From Mycolicibacterium brisbanense (GTDB taxonomy: Bacteria > Actinomycetota > Actinomycetes > Mycobacteriales > Mycobacteriaceae), in the NCBI RefSeq assembly GCF_001570425.1, contig NZ_BCSX01000003.1:62001-126000 (forward strand): a DNA stretch of 64,000 nucleotides, given 5' to 3'. Below, piece after piece: positions 43,780 to 53,512 of the stretch. Every line of letters begins with the position of its first letter. Within the stretch, counting starts at the first letter, position 1. The position numbers were made by a program, and so were the translations under genes. Below the pieces are notes generated by a model, which saw only the letters and a program-made list of their open reading frames with translations, was not told the origin of the DNA and did no database searches.

Positions 43780-45088
43780 CGAACACATCGGCACCGCCGA
43801 CCCGGTCGTCATCGTGGGAATGGCGCTGGAAGCGCCTGGCGGCATCGACACCGCCGAGGCCTACTGGACGCTGCTGGCCGACCAACGCGAAGCCCTTGGC
43901 CCATTCCCGGCCGACCGCGGCTGGGCGATCCGCGACCTGATCGACGGATCGCGCCGCGACGGCTTCAAGCCCATCCACAATCTCGGCGGATTCCTCACCA
44001 GCGCAGCGTCATTCGACCCCGAGTTCTTCGGCATATCACCGCGCGAGGCCGTGGCCATGGATCCGCAGCAGCGCGTCGCGCTACGGCTGAGCTGGCGGGC
44101 ACTGGAGAACAGCGGAATCAACCCCGACGATCTGGCGGGGCACGACGTGGGCTGCTACATCGGGGCATCCGGCCTCGAATACGGGCCCGCGCTCTCCGAG
44201 TTCTCGCAGCACAGCGGCCATCTCATCACCGGCACCTCGCTGGGCGTGATCTCCGGCCGCATCGCCTACACCCTGGGCCTCGCCGGACCTGCCCTCACCG
44301 TCGACACGTCGTGCTCGTCGGCGCTGACCGCCCTGCACACCGGCGTCGGCGCGGTGCGTGCCGGTGACTGCGACATGGCGTTGGCGGGAGCCGTCTGCGT
44401 GATGGGCACTCCCGGATACTTCGTCGAGTTCTCGAAACAGCACGCCCTGTCCGACGACGGGCACTGCCGGCCCTACAGTGCCCACGCCAGCGGGACGATA
44501 TGGGCCGAGGGCGCAGCGATGTTCGTGCTGCAACGCCGCTCGGCAGCCGTGCGTGACCGGCGCCGGATCCTGGCCGAGATCCGTGCCACCGCGGTCAACC
44601 AGGACGGCCGCACCACGGGGCTCACCGCGCCGAGCGGCTCCGCGCAACAACGCCTGTTCGACAAGGCGATTCGGCAGGCAAGCATCCGGCCCGAGGACGT
44701 CGGCATGGTCGAGGGCCACGGCACCGGCACACGATTGGGCGACCGCACCGAACTGCGTTCGCTCGCCCAGACCTACGGGGCCACCGCATCCGGTGCGGGC
44801 GCCCTGCTCGGCTCGGTGAAATCCAACATCGGCCATGCCCAAGCGGCCGCGGGGGCTCTCGGTCTGGCCAAGGTGCTGCTTGCCGCGCATCGCGCCACCA
44901 TCCCGGCCACGCTGCACGTCGACGAGGCGAGCCGCGAAATCGATTGGGAGCAACAAGGGTTGCGTCTCGCCGCCAAGCAATCACACTGGCCGGCGGTCAA
45001 CGGGCAACGGATCGCCGCGGTGTCCGCATTCGGCATGAGCGGCACCAACGCCCATGCCATCGTCGCCGTGCCGGACGAGGTGGCCTGA
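43769..45088 (+). CDS. mbtC: Polyketide synthase ketosynthase MbtC
   Basis: A 439-residue free-standing ketosynthase. Catalytic Cys182 in DTSCSSAL, His316 in EGHGTGT and His355 in NIGHAQ are all present. It performs the Claisen condensation that adds the beta-hydroxybutyrate-type unit, with AT, KR and ACP supplied by MbtD. ATG at 43769 overlaps mbtT; the TGATG junction couples it to mbtD. Confidence 0.93.
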   Translation: MSSDEHIGTADPVVIVGMALEAPGGIDTAEAYWTLLADQREALGPFPADRGWAIRDLIDGSRRDGFKPIHNLGGFLTSAASFDPEFFGISPREAVAMDPQQRVALRLSWRALENSGINPDDLAGHDVGCYIGASGLEYGPALSEFSQHSGHLITGTSLGVISGRIAYTLGLAGPALTVDTSCSSALTALHTGVGAVRAGDCDMALAGAVCVMGTPGYFVEFSKQHALSDDGHCRPYSAHASGTIWAEGAAMFVLQRRSAAVRDRRRILAEIRATAVNQDGRTTGLTAPSGSAQQRLFDKAIRQASIRPEDVGMVEGHGTGTRLGDRTELRSLAQTYGATASGAGALLGSVKSNIGHAQAAAGALGLAKVLLAAHRATIPATLHVDEASREIDWEQQGLRLAAKQSHWPAVNGQRIAAVSAFGMSGTNAHAIVAVPDEVA

Positions 45089-48021
45089 TGAGTGGGCTGC
45101 CCGACGGCCGCGTCCCCGTTCTCCTCAGCGCGCACGCCGCAAACCTCGTCGAGCAAGATGCCGGCGCCATCCTGCGCTACCTGGACTCGCGACCCGCCGC
45201 GACGCCATCGCACGTCGCACACACCCTGCTGAGCACCCGCCGGGTGCGTCGGCACCGTGCCCTGGTGCGGGCCGCCGATCGCGGCGAACTGCTCGACGGG
45301 TTACGCGCCCTGGCGCTGGGTCACGACCATTCGCTGGTCGACCGGTCGACGGGAAGTGCTCTGCACCAGGGAAACCCACAACATCGGGTGGCGTTTGTGT
45401 TCCCCGGCCAGGGCAGCCAGTGGCCGTCGATGGGCGTCGAGGCCTATGCCGAGCTGCCGGCCTACCGGGCCGAGGCCGACACGTGTGCCGCGGCATTCAG
45501 GACGGCAGGCGCGGCGTCGCCGCTGGACTACCTGCTGGCTCCCGCCGCGGCCGACACCAACGACTTCTCACAGGTGCAGATCCAAGGCGCCCAGTTCGTG
45601 CACGGTGTGGCGCTGGCCCGGGTCTGGCAGTCATGCGGCGTGCTGCCGGACATCACGGTCGGACACTCACTCGGCGAGATCGGCGCGGCGTACCTCGCCG
45701 GCGCGGTCGCGCTGCCCGAAGCGGTCGCGATCGTGATCGCCCGGGCCACGGTGCTCGACGGGCTCACCGGCCCGTACCGGGTCGCGGTGCTCGGTATCCC
45801 CGCCGACGCGGCGCAGCAGGTGATCGCCGAGACCCCGGGGTGGCTGGAACTGTCGGTGGTGAATTCCCGCTCCTCGGTGGCGGTTTCGGGGGACGCCGGG
45901 GCCGTTGCGGCGGCGGTGCAGACCGTGACCCGCAACGGGTCGTTCGCCAAAGAGATCGAGATGTGGTTCCCGGCGCACACCACCGCACTCGACGCGGTGC
46001 GTCCCGAACTCGAAGAGCTGCTGCCCGTCGGTGAATTCGCCGAATCCGCCGTGCAGTTCATCGGCTCGGCGACCGCCGACGTGGTGCCGGAAGGCACCGA
46101 CTTCGCCGACTACTGGTACACGAACCTGCGCAGCTCCGTGCGATTCGACCGCGCCATCGGCGCAGCGATCCGCCGCGGCGCCCGTATATTCGTCGAACTC
46201 TCCGCGCACCCCGCGCTGCTGTTCGCCATGGGAGACCTGCTCGACAACGCCGATCTGGCCGGCGGACAGGCGGTGGTGGTGGGGTCGGGGCGGCGCGACC
46301 AACCACTCGCCGAGCAGCTGTCGGCCAACATCGCAACTGCGGCCCTGGCCGATCCGGGCTTCCGCTGGGCCGACCTGGCCGATGTGGCGAAACCGTTGCA
46401 CGACTTTCCCTTCGCCCCGATGCGTGCGGAGCACCTGTGGGCCCGCCCGCAACCGCTGCCCCCGCTGCCAGGCCTGACGGTGGCCACAGAGCAGTGGCAG
46501 GAACTGGGCGCGGTGCGGGCCGTGGACGGCGTCCGCCCGGTAGCGGTGCTGGATCTCGGCGACGGCGGGCCGGTGAGCACGCTGCTGCGCGCGGCTGTCG
46601 ACGGCAGCGGCGCGGCCCGCTCGGTGGCGGCCGCCGACGCCGACCTGCTCATCGTGACAGCACCAAAAATCCCCACCCAATCCGCGCAGGCCGCAAGCGA
46701 ACTGGGCCGTCTCGTCGACGACGGGCTGCTCGGGTACCCCGACGCGATCACCGCCAACACGCGCGACGTCTGGCTGGTCACGGTCGGCGGCGAGCTGCCC
46801 GGATCTGCCGCGCTCGCCGCGATGCACCGCAGCATCGGCTACGAGCATCCCGACCAGAACTTCCACCACCTGGATCTACCCGCCGATCTTCACCCCGCGG
46901 CGGCGGCATCGGCCGTCACCGCGATGCTCGGTGACGGCGGCCATCTCGCGTTGCGCGATCACGGGCGGGCTCCGGTGTTGCTGCGGCGCGCGATGCGCGA
47001 TGAGTTCGCGCAGGCGCCCGCGTGGTCGGCCGACGCGGGGGTGTTCGACGAGGTCGTGATCACCGGTACCGGCGCGGTCGGCTTGCACTACGCACGCTAT
47101 CTCGCCGCACACGGTGCCCGACGCATCGTCCTGCTGAGCCGCCGGGGCCTGGACACGGGTCGGCTCGCGGCACTTGCCGCACCGCACAACGTCGAGATCG
47201 TCGCACCACGCTGCGACATCACCGACCCCGCACAGATATCGGCGGTGGCGGCCGAATCATCCCGCGGCGGTGCGTCACTGGTGATCCACACCGCGGCGAG
47301 CGCGACCATTGCGCCGCGTCGCGAGATCACCGGTACGGCAGCGCTGGACACGTTCGCGGCCAAGGTCGGCGGTGCGGGCAATCTCATCAAGAAGTGGCCA
47401 TTGCGCCCCGACGCGCGAATCCTGTTGTGCTCCTCGGTGTCCGGACTGTGGGGCGGGCACGGCCACGCTGCGTACGCGGCCGCCAACCGGCTGTTGGACG
47501 GGCTGGCCGCCGAACTGCGCGCGGCAGGCAGACACTGCACGTCGGTGCGGTGGGGCCTGTGGCCCGGCAGCGGCATCATCTCCCCGGACGAGATCGAACG
47601 GGTGGAACGGTCTGGGCTGCAACCCATGGACCCGACCCGCGCGATCGAGGCCAGTCTGCGCGATCACGCCGGCGACCCGCTGATCTTCACGGCCGACGCC
47701 GACCGGCTGCGGACCTTCCTCGGGACAGAGGACCGCGACGACACCCGGACTCACGAGTCGCCGACCCCATCGGGCACCGCCGCAGCGGTGCGGGTCGCGC
47801 TCGGGGCGGTGCTCAAACTCGGCGACACCACTCGACTGGACCTCGACGCGTCACTGCTCGACCTCGGCGTCGACTCGCTGCTGGCGCTCGACCTCCGCAA
47901 AAAGCTCAAGAAGGCCACCGGATGTGCCGTACCGCTGGCCACCATCCTCGGGGGCGCGAGCGCCTCCGAGCTGATCGAGCACCTCGACAGATCTGAAAAG
48001 GAAACCCTTGCGCGTGACTGA
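45088..48021 (+). CDS. mbtD: Polyketide synthase MbtD (AT-KR-ACP)
   Basis: A 977-residue module. Acyltransferase (about 95-400; Ser in VGHSLGEIG, around 191), ketoreductase (about 640-870; ITGTGAVGLHYARYLAAHG nucleotide site, around 656, with SSVSGLWGGHGHAAYAAANR) and ACP (about 895-977; Ser in GVDSLLALDL). With MbtC it forms one split polyketide module. ATG at 45088 uses the last base of the mbtC stop. RBS AAAAGGAAA for mbtE lies in its last codons. Confidence 0.93.
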   Translation: MSGLPDGRVPVLLSAHAANLVEQDAGAILRYLDSRPAATPSHVAHTLLSTRRVRRHRALVRAADRGELLDGLRALALGHDHSLVDRSTGSALHQGNPQHRVAFVFPGQGSQWPSMGVEAYAELPAYRAEADTCAAAFRTAGAASPLDYLLAPAAADTNDFSQVQIQGAQFVHGVALARVWQSCGVLPDITVGHSLGEIGAAYLAGAVALPEAVAIVIARATVLDGLTGPYRVAVLGIPADAAQQVIAETPGWLELSVVNSRSSVAVSGDAGAVAAAVQTVTRNGSFAKEIEMWFPAHTTALDAVRPELEELLPVGEFAESAVQFIGSATADVVPEGTDFADYWYTNLRSSVRFDRAIGAAIRRGARIFVELSAHPALLFAMGDLLDNADLAGGQAVVVGSGRRDQPLAEQLSANIATAALADPGFRWADLADVAKPLHDFPFAPMRAEHLWARPQPLPPLPGLTVATEQWQELGAVRAVDGVRPVAVLDLGDGGPVSTLLRAAVDGSGAARSVAAADADLLIVTAPKIPTQSAQAASELGRLVDDGLLGYPDAITANTRDVWLVTVGGELPGSAALAAMHRSIGYEHPDQNFHHLDLPADLHPAAAASAVTAMLGDGGHLALRDHGRAPVLLRRAMRDEFAQAPAWSADAGVFDEVVITGTGAVGLHYARYLAAHGARRIVLLSRRGLDTGRLAALAAPHNVEIVAPRCDITDPAQISAVAAESSRGGASLVIHTAASATIAPRREITGTAALDTFAAKVGGAGNLIKKWPLRPDARILLCSSVSGLWGGHGHAAYAAANRLLDGLAAELRAAGRHCTSVRWGLWPGSGIISPDEIERVERSGLQPMDPTRAIEASLRDHAGDPLIFTADADRLRTFLGTEDRDDTRTHESPTPSGTAAAVRVALGAVLKLGDTTRLDLDASLLDLGVDSLLALDLRKKLKKATGCAVPLATILGGASASELIEHLDRSEKETLARD

Positions 48022-51000
48022 CATCGCAGACGCACCAAGTACGTCCGACGCACGGCTGGAGTTGATGCGACGCAAGCTCGCCGAACGCGGTCTGGCGTCC
48101 GCGGCGGGCAATGGCGATGCCGAACGTGCCGCCGTGGATCCCGGGGCCCTGACCGACGGGCAGCGCCGAATGTGGTTCGTGCAGGGCTTCGACCCGAGTG
48201 GGGTGCTGCTCAACGTCTGCTTGTCCTACCGGCTGAGCGGTGAGATCGATACCGAGGCGCTGCACGACGCGGTCAACGCCGTCGCTCGGCGGCATCCGAT
48301 CCTGCGGACGACGTTCGCCGCCGACGCGAACGGCGAACCCCGTGCGACGGTGCACGACGACGTGGTCCCCGGCTGGACGACGCATGATCTGTCCGACAAG
48401 TCCGAGCGCGCACGGCAATTGCGGCTCGAGGTGCTCGCGCAACGGGAATTCGGCACACCGTTCGATCTGGGCGCCGAATCGCCACTGAGGATCACGCTGA
48501 TCAAGAACGGCCCCGCCGACCACGTCATGCTGCTCGTCGCCCACCACATCGCCTGGGACGACGGATCGTGGCGGGTGTTCTTCACCGATCTCACCCGCGC
48601 CTACGGCGGAGCTCAACTCCCGGAAACACCACGGGCGTACACGAACCCGAGCCCTGGGCGCATGGAGGCCGACGAGGATCTGGCCTACTGGCGCGACGTC
48701 CTCGCCGACCCGCCGGAGCCGTTGGAACTGCCCGGCCCCACCGGTTCGGCCATGCCGATCAGCTTCCGGTCGCAGCGGAGCACGCTGGTACTGGCACCCG
48801 AGACGGTCGAGAAGGTGTCCACGTTGGCCCGCGACACCGGTGCCACGCCGTACATGGTGCTGCTGGCGGCCTTCGGGGCCCTGATCAACCGCTACACCCA
48901 CACTCACGACTTCCTGGTCGCCACACCGGTACTCAACCGCGAGTCCGACGAGACCATCGGCTACTACGGCAACACCGTGGCCATGCGGATGCGGATCAAT
49001 CGGGCTGCCGGATTCCGGGAACTGGTCACCGCAACCCGCGACGTCGCCCTGGGAGCGTTCGCCCACCAGCGCGTCAATCTCGACCGTGTCGTGCGCGAGC
49101 TCAACCCGGACCGGCGCCACGGCGCCGAACGGATGACCCGGCTCAGCTTCGGTTTCCGCGAACCCGACGGAGGCGGCTTCAGTCCCGACGGCGTGGCGTG
49201 CCGGCGCGGTGAGCTACGCGGGCAGCACACCCAGCTGCCTCTGGGTTTCATGGTCGAATGGGACGCCACCGGCGGTGTCGTCGTCGAGGCCGAGTACCTC
49301 ACCGAAGTCATCGACGGACCGCTTGCCGCCCAGATGCTGCGCCACTACGCCGTCCTGCTCGAGCACGCACTGACCGAACCGCAGCGGCCGCTGTCGCGGC
49401 TGCAGCTGTTCACCCCCGAAGACACGGAGTGGATCCGCGCCGTCAGCACCGGTGAGGAGTTCCACACGCCCGCAACCACGTTGGCCGACCTGGTGACCGA
49501 GCAAGCCGCGCGCACCCCCGACGCGACCGCCGTGGTGTATGAGGGCAGGCACTACAGCTACCGGGAGCTCAACGAGTCGGCGAACCGGCTGGCGCACTGG
49601 CTCATCGGGCAGGGCATCGGTACCGAGGACCGCGTGGCTGTCCTGCTGGACAAATCACCCGAACTCGTCATCACCGCCCTGGGCATCGTCAAGGCCGGAG
49701 CGGTGTACCTGCCGGTGGATCCGACTTATCCCCAGGACCGGATCGACTACATCCTCGCCGACTCCGACCCGAAAATCGTCTTGCGCCAACCGGTCACCGG
49801 CCTGGACGATCAGCCGTGCACCGACCCGACCGACGCCGAGCGCGTGCGTGCGCTGCATCCCGATAACACCGCGTACCTGATCTACACCTCCGGGTCCACC
49901 GGACTGCCCAAAGGTGTTCCGGTGCAGCACCGTCCGATCGCCGAGTACTTCGTATGGTTCGGCGGCGACTACGGGGTGTCACAAGACGATCGCCTACTGC
50001 AGGTTGCCTCGCAGAGCTTCGACGTGTCGATCGGGGAGATCTTCGGCATGCTGGCCGCCGGGGCTCGGCTCGTCATCCCGAAACCGGGCGGACTGACCGA
50101 TATCGGCTACCTCACCACGCTGCTGCGCGAGGAGGGCATCACCTCGATGCACTTCGTCCCGTCATTGCTCGGCCTGTTCCTGTCGCTGCCGGGTGTCAAC
50201 GAATGGCGCACCCTGCAGCGCGTGCCGATCGGTGGGGAAGCCCTGCCCGGCGAGATCGCCGACAAGTTCCACGCCACGTTCGACGCGCTGCTGCACAACT
50301 TCTACGGCCCGACCGAGACCGTGCTCAACTGCACGCGGTACAAGGTGCAGGGCAAGCAGGGCGCCCGCATCGTCCCGATCGGCACGCCGAAGATCAACAC
50401 CACCATCCACCTGCTCGACGACGCACTGCAGCCTGTCGCGCCCGGGGTGATCGGTGAGATCTACATCGGTGGAACGCATATCGCCCACGGCTACCACCAC
50501 CGGCCGGCGCTGACCGCGGAACGCTTCGTCGCCGACCCGTTCAACCCCGGTGGCCGCATGTACCGCTCGGGGGACTTGGCGCGGCGCAATGCTGACGGCG
50601 ATATCGAATTCGTCGGCCGCGCAGACGAACAGGTCAAGATCCGCGGATTCCGCATCGAACTCGGCGAAGTGTCGGCGGCAATCTCCGTCGACCCGTCGGT
50701 CGGGCAAGCCGTCGTGGTGGTCAGCGATCTGCCCGGCCTGGGAAAGAGCCTCGTCGCCTACGTCACGGCGGCCGCCGGAGCCGATCGGGTCGAGATCGAC
50801 CGCATCCGTGCGAGGGTGAGCGCCGCGCTGCCCGAGTACATGGTTCCTGCGGCCTATGTCGAGCTGGCCGAAATCCCGATCACCGCACACGGCAAGATCG
50901 ACCGCAGGGCGCTTCCCGACCCAGAAATCGCATCCACCAGAGAGTTTCGGGAACCGACGACGGATACCGAACGCGAGGTCGCGGCACTGTTCGCCGAACT

Positions 51001-53512
51001 GCTCGACCGCGCGAAGGTGGGGGCCGACGACTCGTTCTTCGATCTCGGTGGCCACTCGCTGCTGGCCACCAAGCTGGTCGCCGCGGTGCGGGCCCGCTGC
51101 GGTGTCGAGGTCGGAGTCCAGGACGTGTTCGAGCATGCCACCGTGGCGGGATTGGCCACGCACATCGAGGCGCTGCGCACCTCCGGTGCCAGCATGGGGC
51201 GGCCTGCCATCGTCGCCGTGCCGCATGACGGGCCCCTGCAGATGTCGGCCGCGCAGCTGCGGCAGTGGTTCCAGTTCCGCATCGACGGTCCCAACCCGGT
51301 GAACAATGTGCCGTTTGCGGCGCGGCTGAGTGGTCCGTGCGACGTCGACGCGTTGATCGCAGCGGTCAACGATGTCGTCGAACGCCACGAGATCCTGAGG
51401 ACGACCTACCGCGAAATCGACGGTGTGCCATACCAGATCGTGCATCCGCCGGCCCCGGTGACCGTGCGCCGGGCCAGCGGTGACGGGGCGGACTGGCTTC
51501 AGCGTGAACTCGACGCCGAGCGCAAGTACTGCTTCGACCTCGAGGTCGACCTGCCCGTCCGCGCCGCCGTGCTGTCGACCGGTGAGGAACACATCCTGTC
51601 GCTCGTCGTGCATCACATCGCCGCCGACCACTGGTCGGGTGCCGTGTTGTTCACCGACCTGCTGACGGCCTACCGTGCGCGACGCGCGGGGCAACCGGTG
51701 CAGCTGGCGCCGCTGCCGGTGCAGTACGCGGACTTTGCGGCCTGGCAGGGTTCTGCGCACGCGAGGAGCAATCAGGCTTCTGCGCACGCGAGGAGCAATC
51801 AGGCTTCTGCGCACGCGAGGAGCAATCAGGCTTCTGCAGACGATGCCATGGTCGACGCGCAACGGGACTACTGGACAACACAACTGGCCGGGCTGCCGGA
51901 GGAGAACGGTTTGCAGCCGGACTTCCCGCGTCCGCCCGTACCGAGCGGCGACGGCCGCGCGTTCGACTTCACCATCGACGCGGCGACCCGCACGAAGCTC
52001 GTCGAACTGACCCGTGAACTCGGCGTCACCGAATTCATGTTGTTGCAAGCCGTTGTCGCCATCGCATTGCACAAGGCGGGTCAAGGTACCGACATCCCGC
52101 TGGGAACGCCCGTCGCCGGGCGCACCGCGCCCGAGCTCGACGCTCTGATCGGGTTCTTCATCAACATCGTCGTGCTCCGAAACGACCTGTCGGGCAACCC
52201 AACCCTGCGGGATGTGCTCCGACGGTCCCGCGATATGGCGCTCGCCGCATACCGAAACCAGGACCTGCCGTTCGATCGTGTCGTCGACGCCGTGAGCCCG
52301 GTGCGGTCGCTGTCGCGCAACCCGCTGTTCGGCGTCGTCGTCCATGTGCGCGACGACCTGCCCGCCGAGCAGGTCATCGACTCCGGACCCGAAGGCGAAA
52401 CCCGTTTCACCGCACTGGAACCGACCTTTGACGTGGCACATGCCGATCTGTCGCTGAACTTCTTCGCACAGCCCGGCGCCGGGTACAAGGGCACCGTCAT
52501 ATACCGCACCGAGCTGTACGAACCCGCGACCGCGCAGCGGCTCGTGAAGTGGCTGCACCGCATCGTCGCGGCGTTCGCCACCGACGCCGACCAGAGGTTG
52601 CGCGACATCAGCGTCATCGAACCGGCCGAGCGAGCGCGGCTGGTCGAGGACTGGAGTCGGCGGGCGGTGCCACCGGCCGGGTTGCCGCAGACCGAGAATG
52701 CCACGCACGTCTACGTTCTCGACGAGTGGCAGGAGCCCGCGGCCGTCGGTGTCATCGGCGACGTGTACTTCGCGGGCGGTGCTGTCGACGAGGCGGCGCG
52801 TGGCGCGACGGCAGTGTCAGCACAACGGTTCGTGCCCAACCCTTTCGGTGCGGGCCAGATGTACCGCACAGGCGACCGGGCCCGGTGGACCACCGACGGC
52901 AGGCTCGAACCGGTCACCTCCGGTGACCCACGGCTACAGGCCGCGCTGGAGGCGGTCGACGGCGTCGCGGCGGCCGCCACCAGGAATTGGGAAGGCCGCC
53001 ACGGCGGCACGCTGTTGGCCGGGTACATCGTTGTCCACGGTGATCCCGACGTGGTGCTGAAGGAGGTACGTGCCGCGTTGCCAGAGGAATTCACGGACGC
53101 ACCCATCCTCGTCGTCGACAACCTCGCCGAGTTGCCCCGGCCGCGGGCGACCGAGACCGTGCGCAGCGAACCTCCGGCCACGGCGACCGAGATAGCTCTC
53201 GCCGCCCAACTGGCCGAACTGCTCGGCGTCGACGAAGTCGGGCGCTACGACGATTTCTTCGCCCTCGGTGGCGACAGCATCCTGGCCGTACAGCTGGCGG
53301 CGCGGGCCCGGGACGCCGGCGTGGCGATGACGGCGCGGATGGTGTTCGAACATTCCGAGCTGGCCGAGCTGGCCGCGGCGATCGATACCGGCAGTCACAG
53401 CGCGGCGCCCGGAGACGTCCGCCATGCACCCATGGCCGCCTCCGGTTTGTCGGCCGACGAACTGGCGATGCTGACCAAGGGCTGGGGACACGACACGGAC
53501 GGAACACAATGA
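48014..53512 (+). CDS. mbtE: Mycobactin peptide synthetase MbtE (C-A-PCP-C-[A remnant]-PCP)
   Basis: An 1832-residue synthetase that adds the acylated hydroxylysine. C1 (about 30-430; HHIAWDDGS near 176), A (about 450-960; IYTSGSTGLPKGVP near 625, YRSGDLARRNADG), PCP1 (Ser in GGHSLLA near 1013), C2 (about 1060-1500; HHIAADHWS near 1199), then about 1560-1700 that keeps only late adenylation motifs (FVPNPFGAGQMYRTGDRARW) and PCP2 (GGDSILA near 1752). A 27-bp unit occurs three times in frame in C2 (51751-51831). GTG at 48014 has better spacing to AAGGAAA than TTG at 48008. Confidence 0.93.
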   Translation: MTDIADAPSTSDARLELMRRKLAERGLASAAGNGDAERAAVDPGALTDGQRRMWFVQGFDPSGVLLNVCLSYRLSGEIDTEALHDAVNAVARRHPILRTTFAADANGEPRATVHDDVVPGWTTHDLSDKSERARQLRLEVLAQREFGTPFDLGAESPLRITLIKNGPADHVMLLVAHHIAWDDGSWRVFFTDLTRAYGGAQLPETPRAYTNPSPGRMEADEDLAYWRDVLADPPEPLELPGPTGSAMPISFRSQRSTLVLAPETVEKVSTLARDTGATPYMVLLAAFGALINRYTHTHDFLVATPVLNRESDETIGYYGNTVAMRMRINRAAGFRELVTATRDVALGAFAHQRVNLDRVVRELNPDRRHGAERMTRLSFGFREPDGGGFSPDGVACRRGELRGQHTQLPLGFMVEWDATGGVVVEAEYLTEVIDGPLAAQMLRHYAVLLEHALTEPQRPLSRLQLFTPEDTEWIRAVSTGEEFHTPATTLADLVTEQAARTPDATAVVYEGRHYSYRELNESANRLAHWLIGQGIGTEDRVAVLLDKSPELVITALGIVKAGAVYLPVDPTYPQDRIDYILADSDPKIVLRQPVTGLDDQPCTDPTDAERVRALHPDNTAYLIYTSGSTGLPKGVPVQHRPIAEYFVWFGGDYGVSQDDRLLQVASQSFDVSIGEIFGMLAAGARLVIPKPGGLTDIGYLTTLLREEGITSMHFVPSLLGLFLSLPGVNEWRTLQRVPIGGEALPGEIADKFHATFDALLHNFYGPTETVLNCTRYKVQGKQGARIVPIGTPKINTTIHLLDDALQPVAPGVIGEIYIGGTHIAHGYHHRPALTAERFVADPFNPGGRMYRSGDLARRNADGDIEFVGRADEQVKIRGFRIELGEVSAAISVDPSVGQAVVVVSDLPGLGKSLVAYVTAAAGADRVEIDRIRARVSAALPEYMVPAAYVELAEIPITAHGKIDRRALPDPEIASTREFREPTTDTEREVAALFAELLDRAKVGADDSFFDLGGHSLLATKLVAAVRARCGVEVGVQDVFEHATVAGLATHIEALRTSGASMGRPAIVAVPHDGPLQMSAAQLRQWFQFRIDGPNPVNNVPFAARLSGPCDVDALIAAVNDVVERHEILRTTYREIDGVPYQIVHPPAPVTVRRASGDGADWLQRELDAERKYCFDLEVDLPVRAAVLSTGEEHILSLVVHHIAADHWSGAVLFTDLLTAYRARRAGQPVQLAPLPVQYADFAAWQGSAHARSNQASAHARSNQASAHARSNQASADDAMVDAQRDYWTTQLAGLPEENGLQPDFPRPPVPSGDGRAFDFTIDAATRTKLVELTRELGVTEFMLLQAVVAIALHKAGQGTDIPLGTPVAGRTAPELDALIGFFINIVVLRNDLSGNPTLRDVLRRSRDMALAAYRNQDLPFDRVVDAVSPVRSLSRNPLFGVVVHVRDDLPAEQVIDSGPEGETRFTALEPTFDVAHADLSLNFFAQPGAGYKGTVIYRTELYEPATAQRLVKWLHRIVAAFATDADQRLRDISVIEPAERARLVEDWSRRAVPPAGLPQTENATHVYVLDEWQEPAAVGVIGDVYFAGGAVDEAARGATAVSAQRFVPNPFGAGQMYRTGDRARWTTDGRLEPVTSGDPRLQAALEAVDGVAAAATRNWEGRHGGTLLAGYIVVHGDPDVVLKEVRAALPEEFTDAPILVVDNLAELPRPRATETVRSEPPATATEIALAAQLAELLGVDEVGRYDDFFALGGDSILAVQLAARARDAGVAMTARMVFEHSELAELAAAIDTGSHSAAPGDVRHAPMAASGLSADELAMLTKGWGHDTDGTQ
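51751..51831 (+). repeat. Three 27-bp tandem repeats inside mbtE
   Basis: Unit TTCTGCGCACGCGAGGAGCA plus ATCAGGC, perfectly repeated three times and followed by the first bases of a fourth. Translated as three copies of the nine-residue unit SAHARSNQA between the C2-domain motifs QYADFAAWQ and QRDYWTTQLAGLP. The reading frame is kept. Confidence 0.95.

Noticed and set aside
51751..51831. CRISPR-like array (also at 59172-59270)
   Set aside because: Units are contiguous with no spacers, lie in frame inside coding sequence, and no cas gene is present.
50162..52708. 848-codon open frame antisense to mbtE, and a 478-codon frame antisense to the TQXA gene
   Set aside because: Long antisense frames are expected from GC-rich third-position bias; the translations are Arg/Gly-rich low-quality sequence without any domain.
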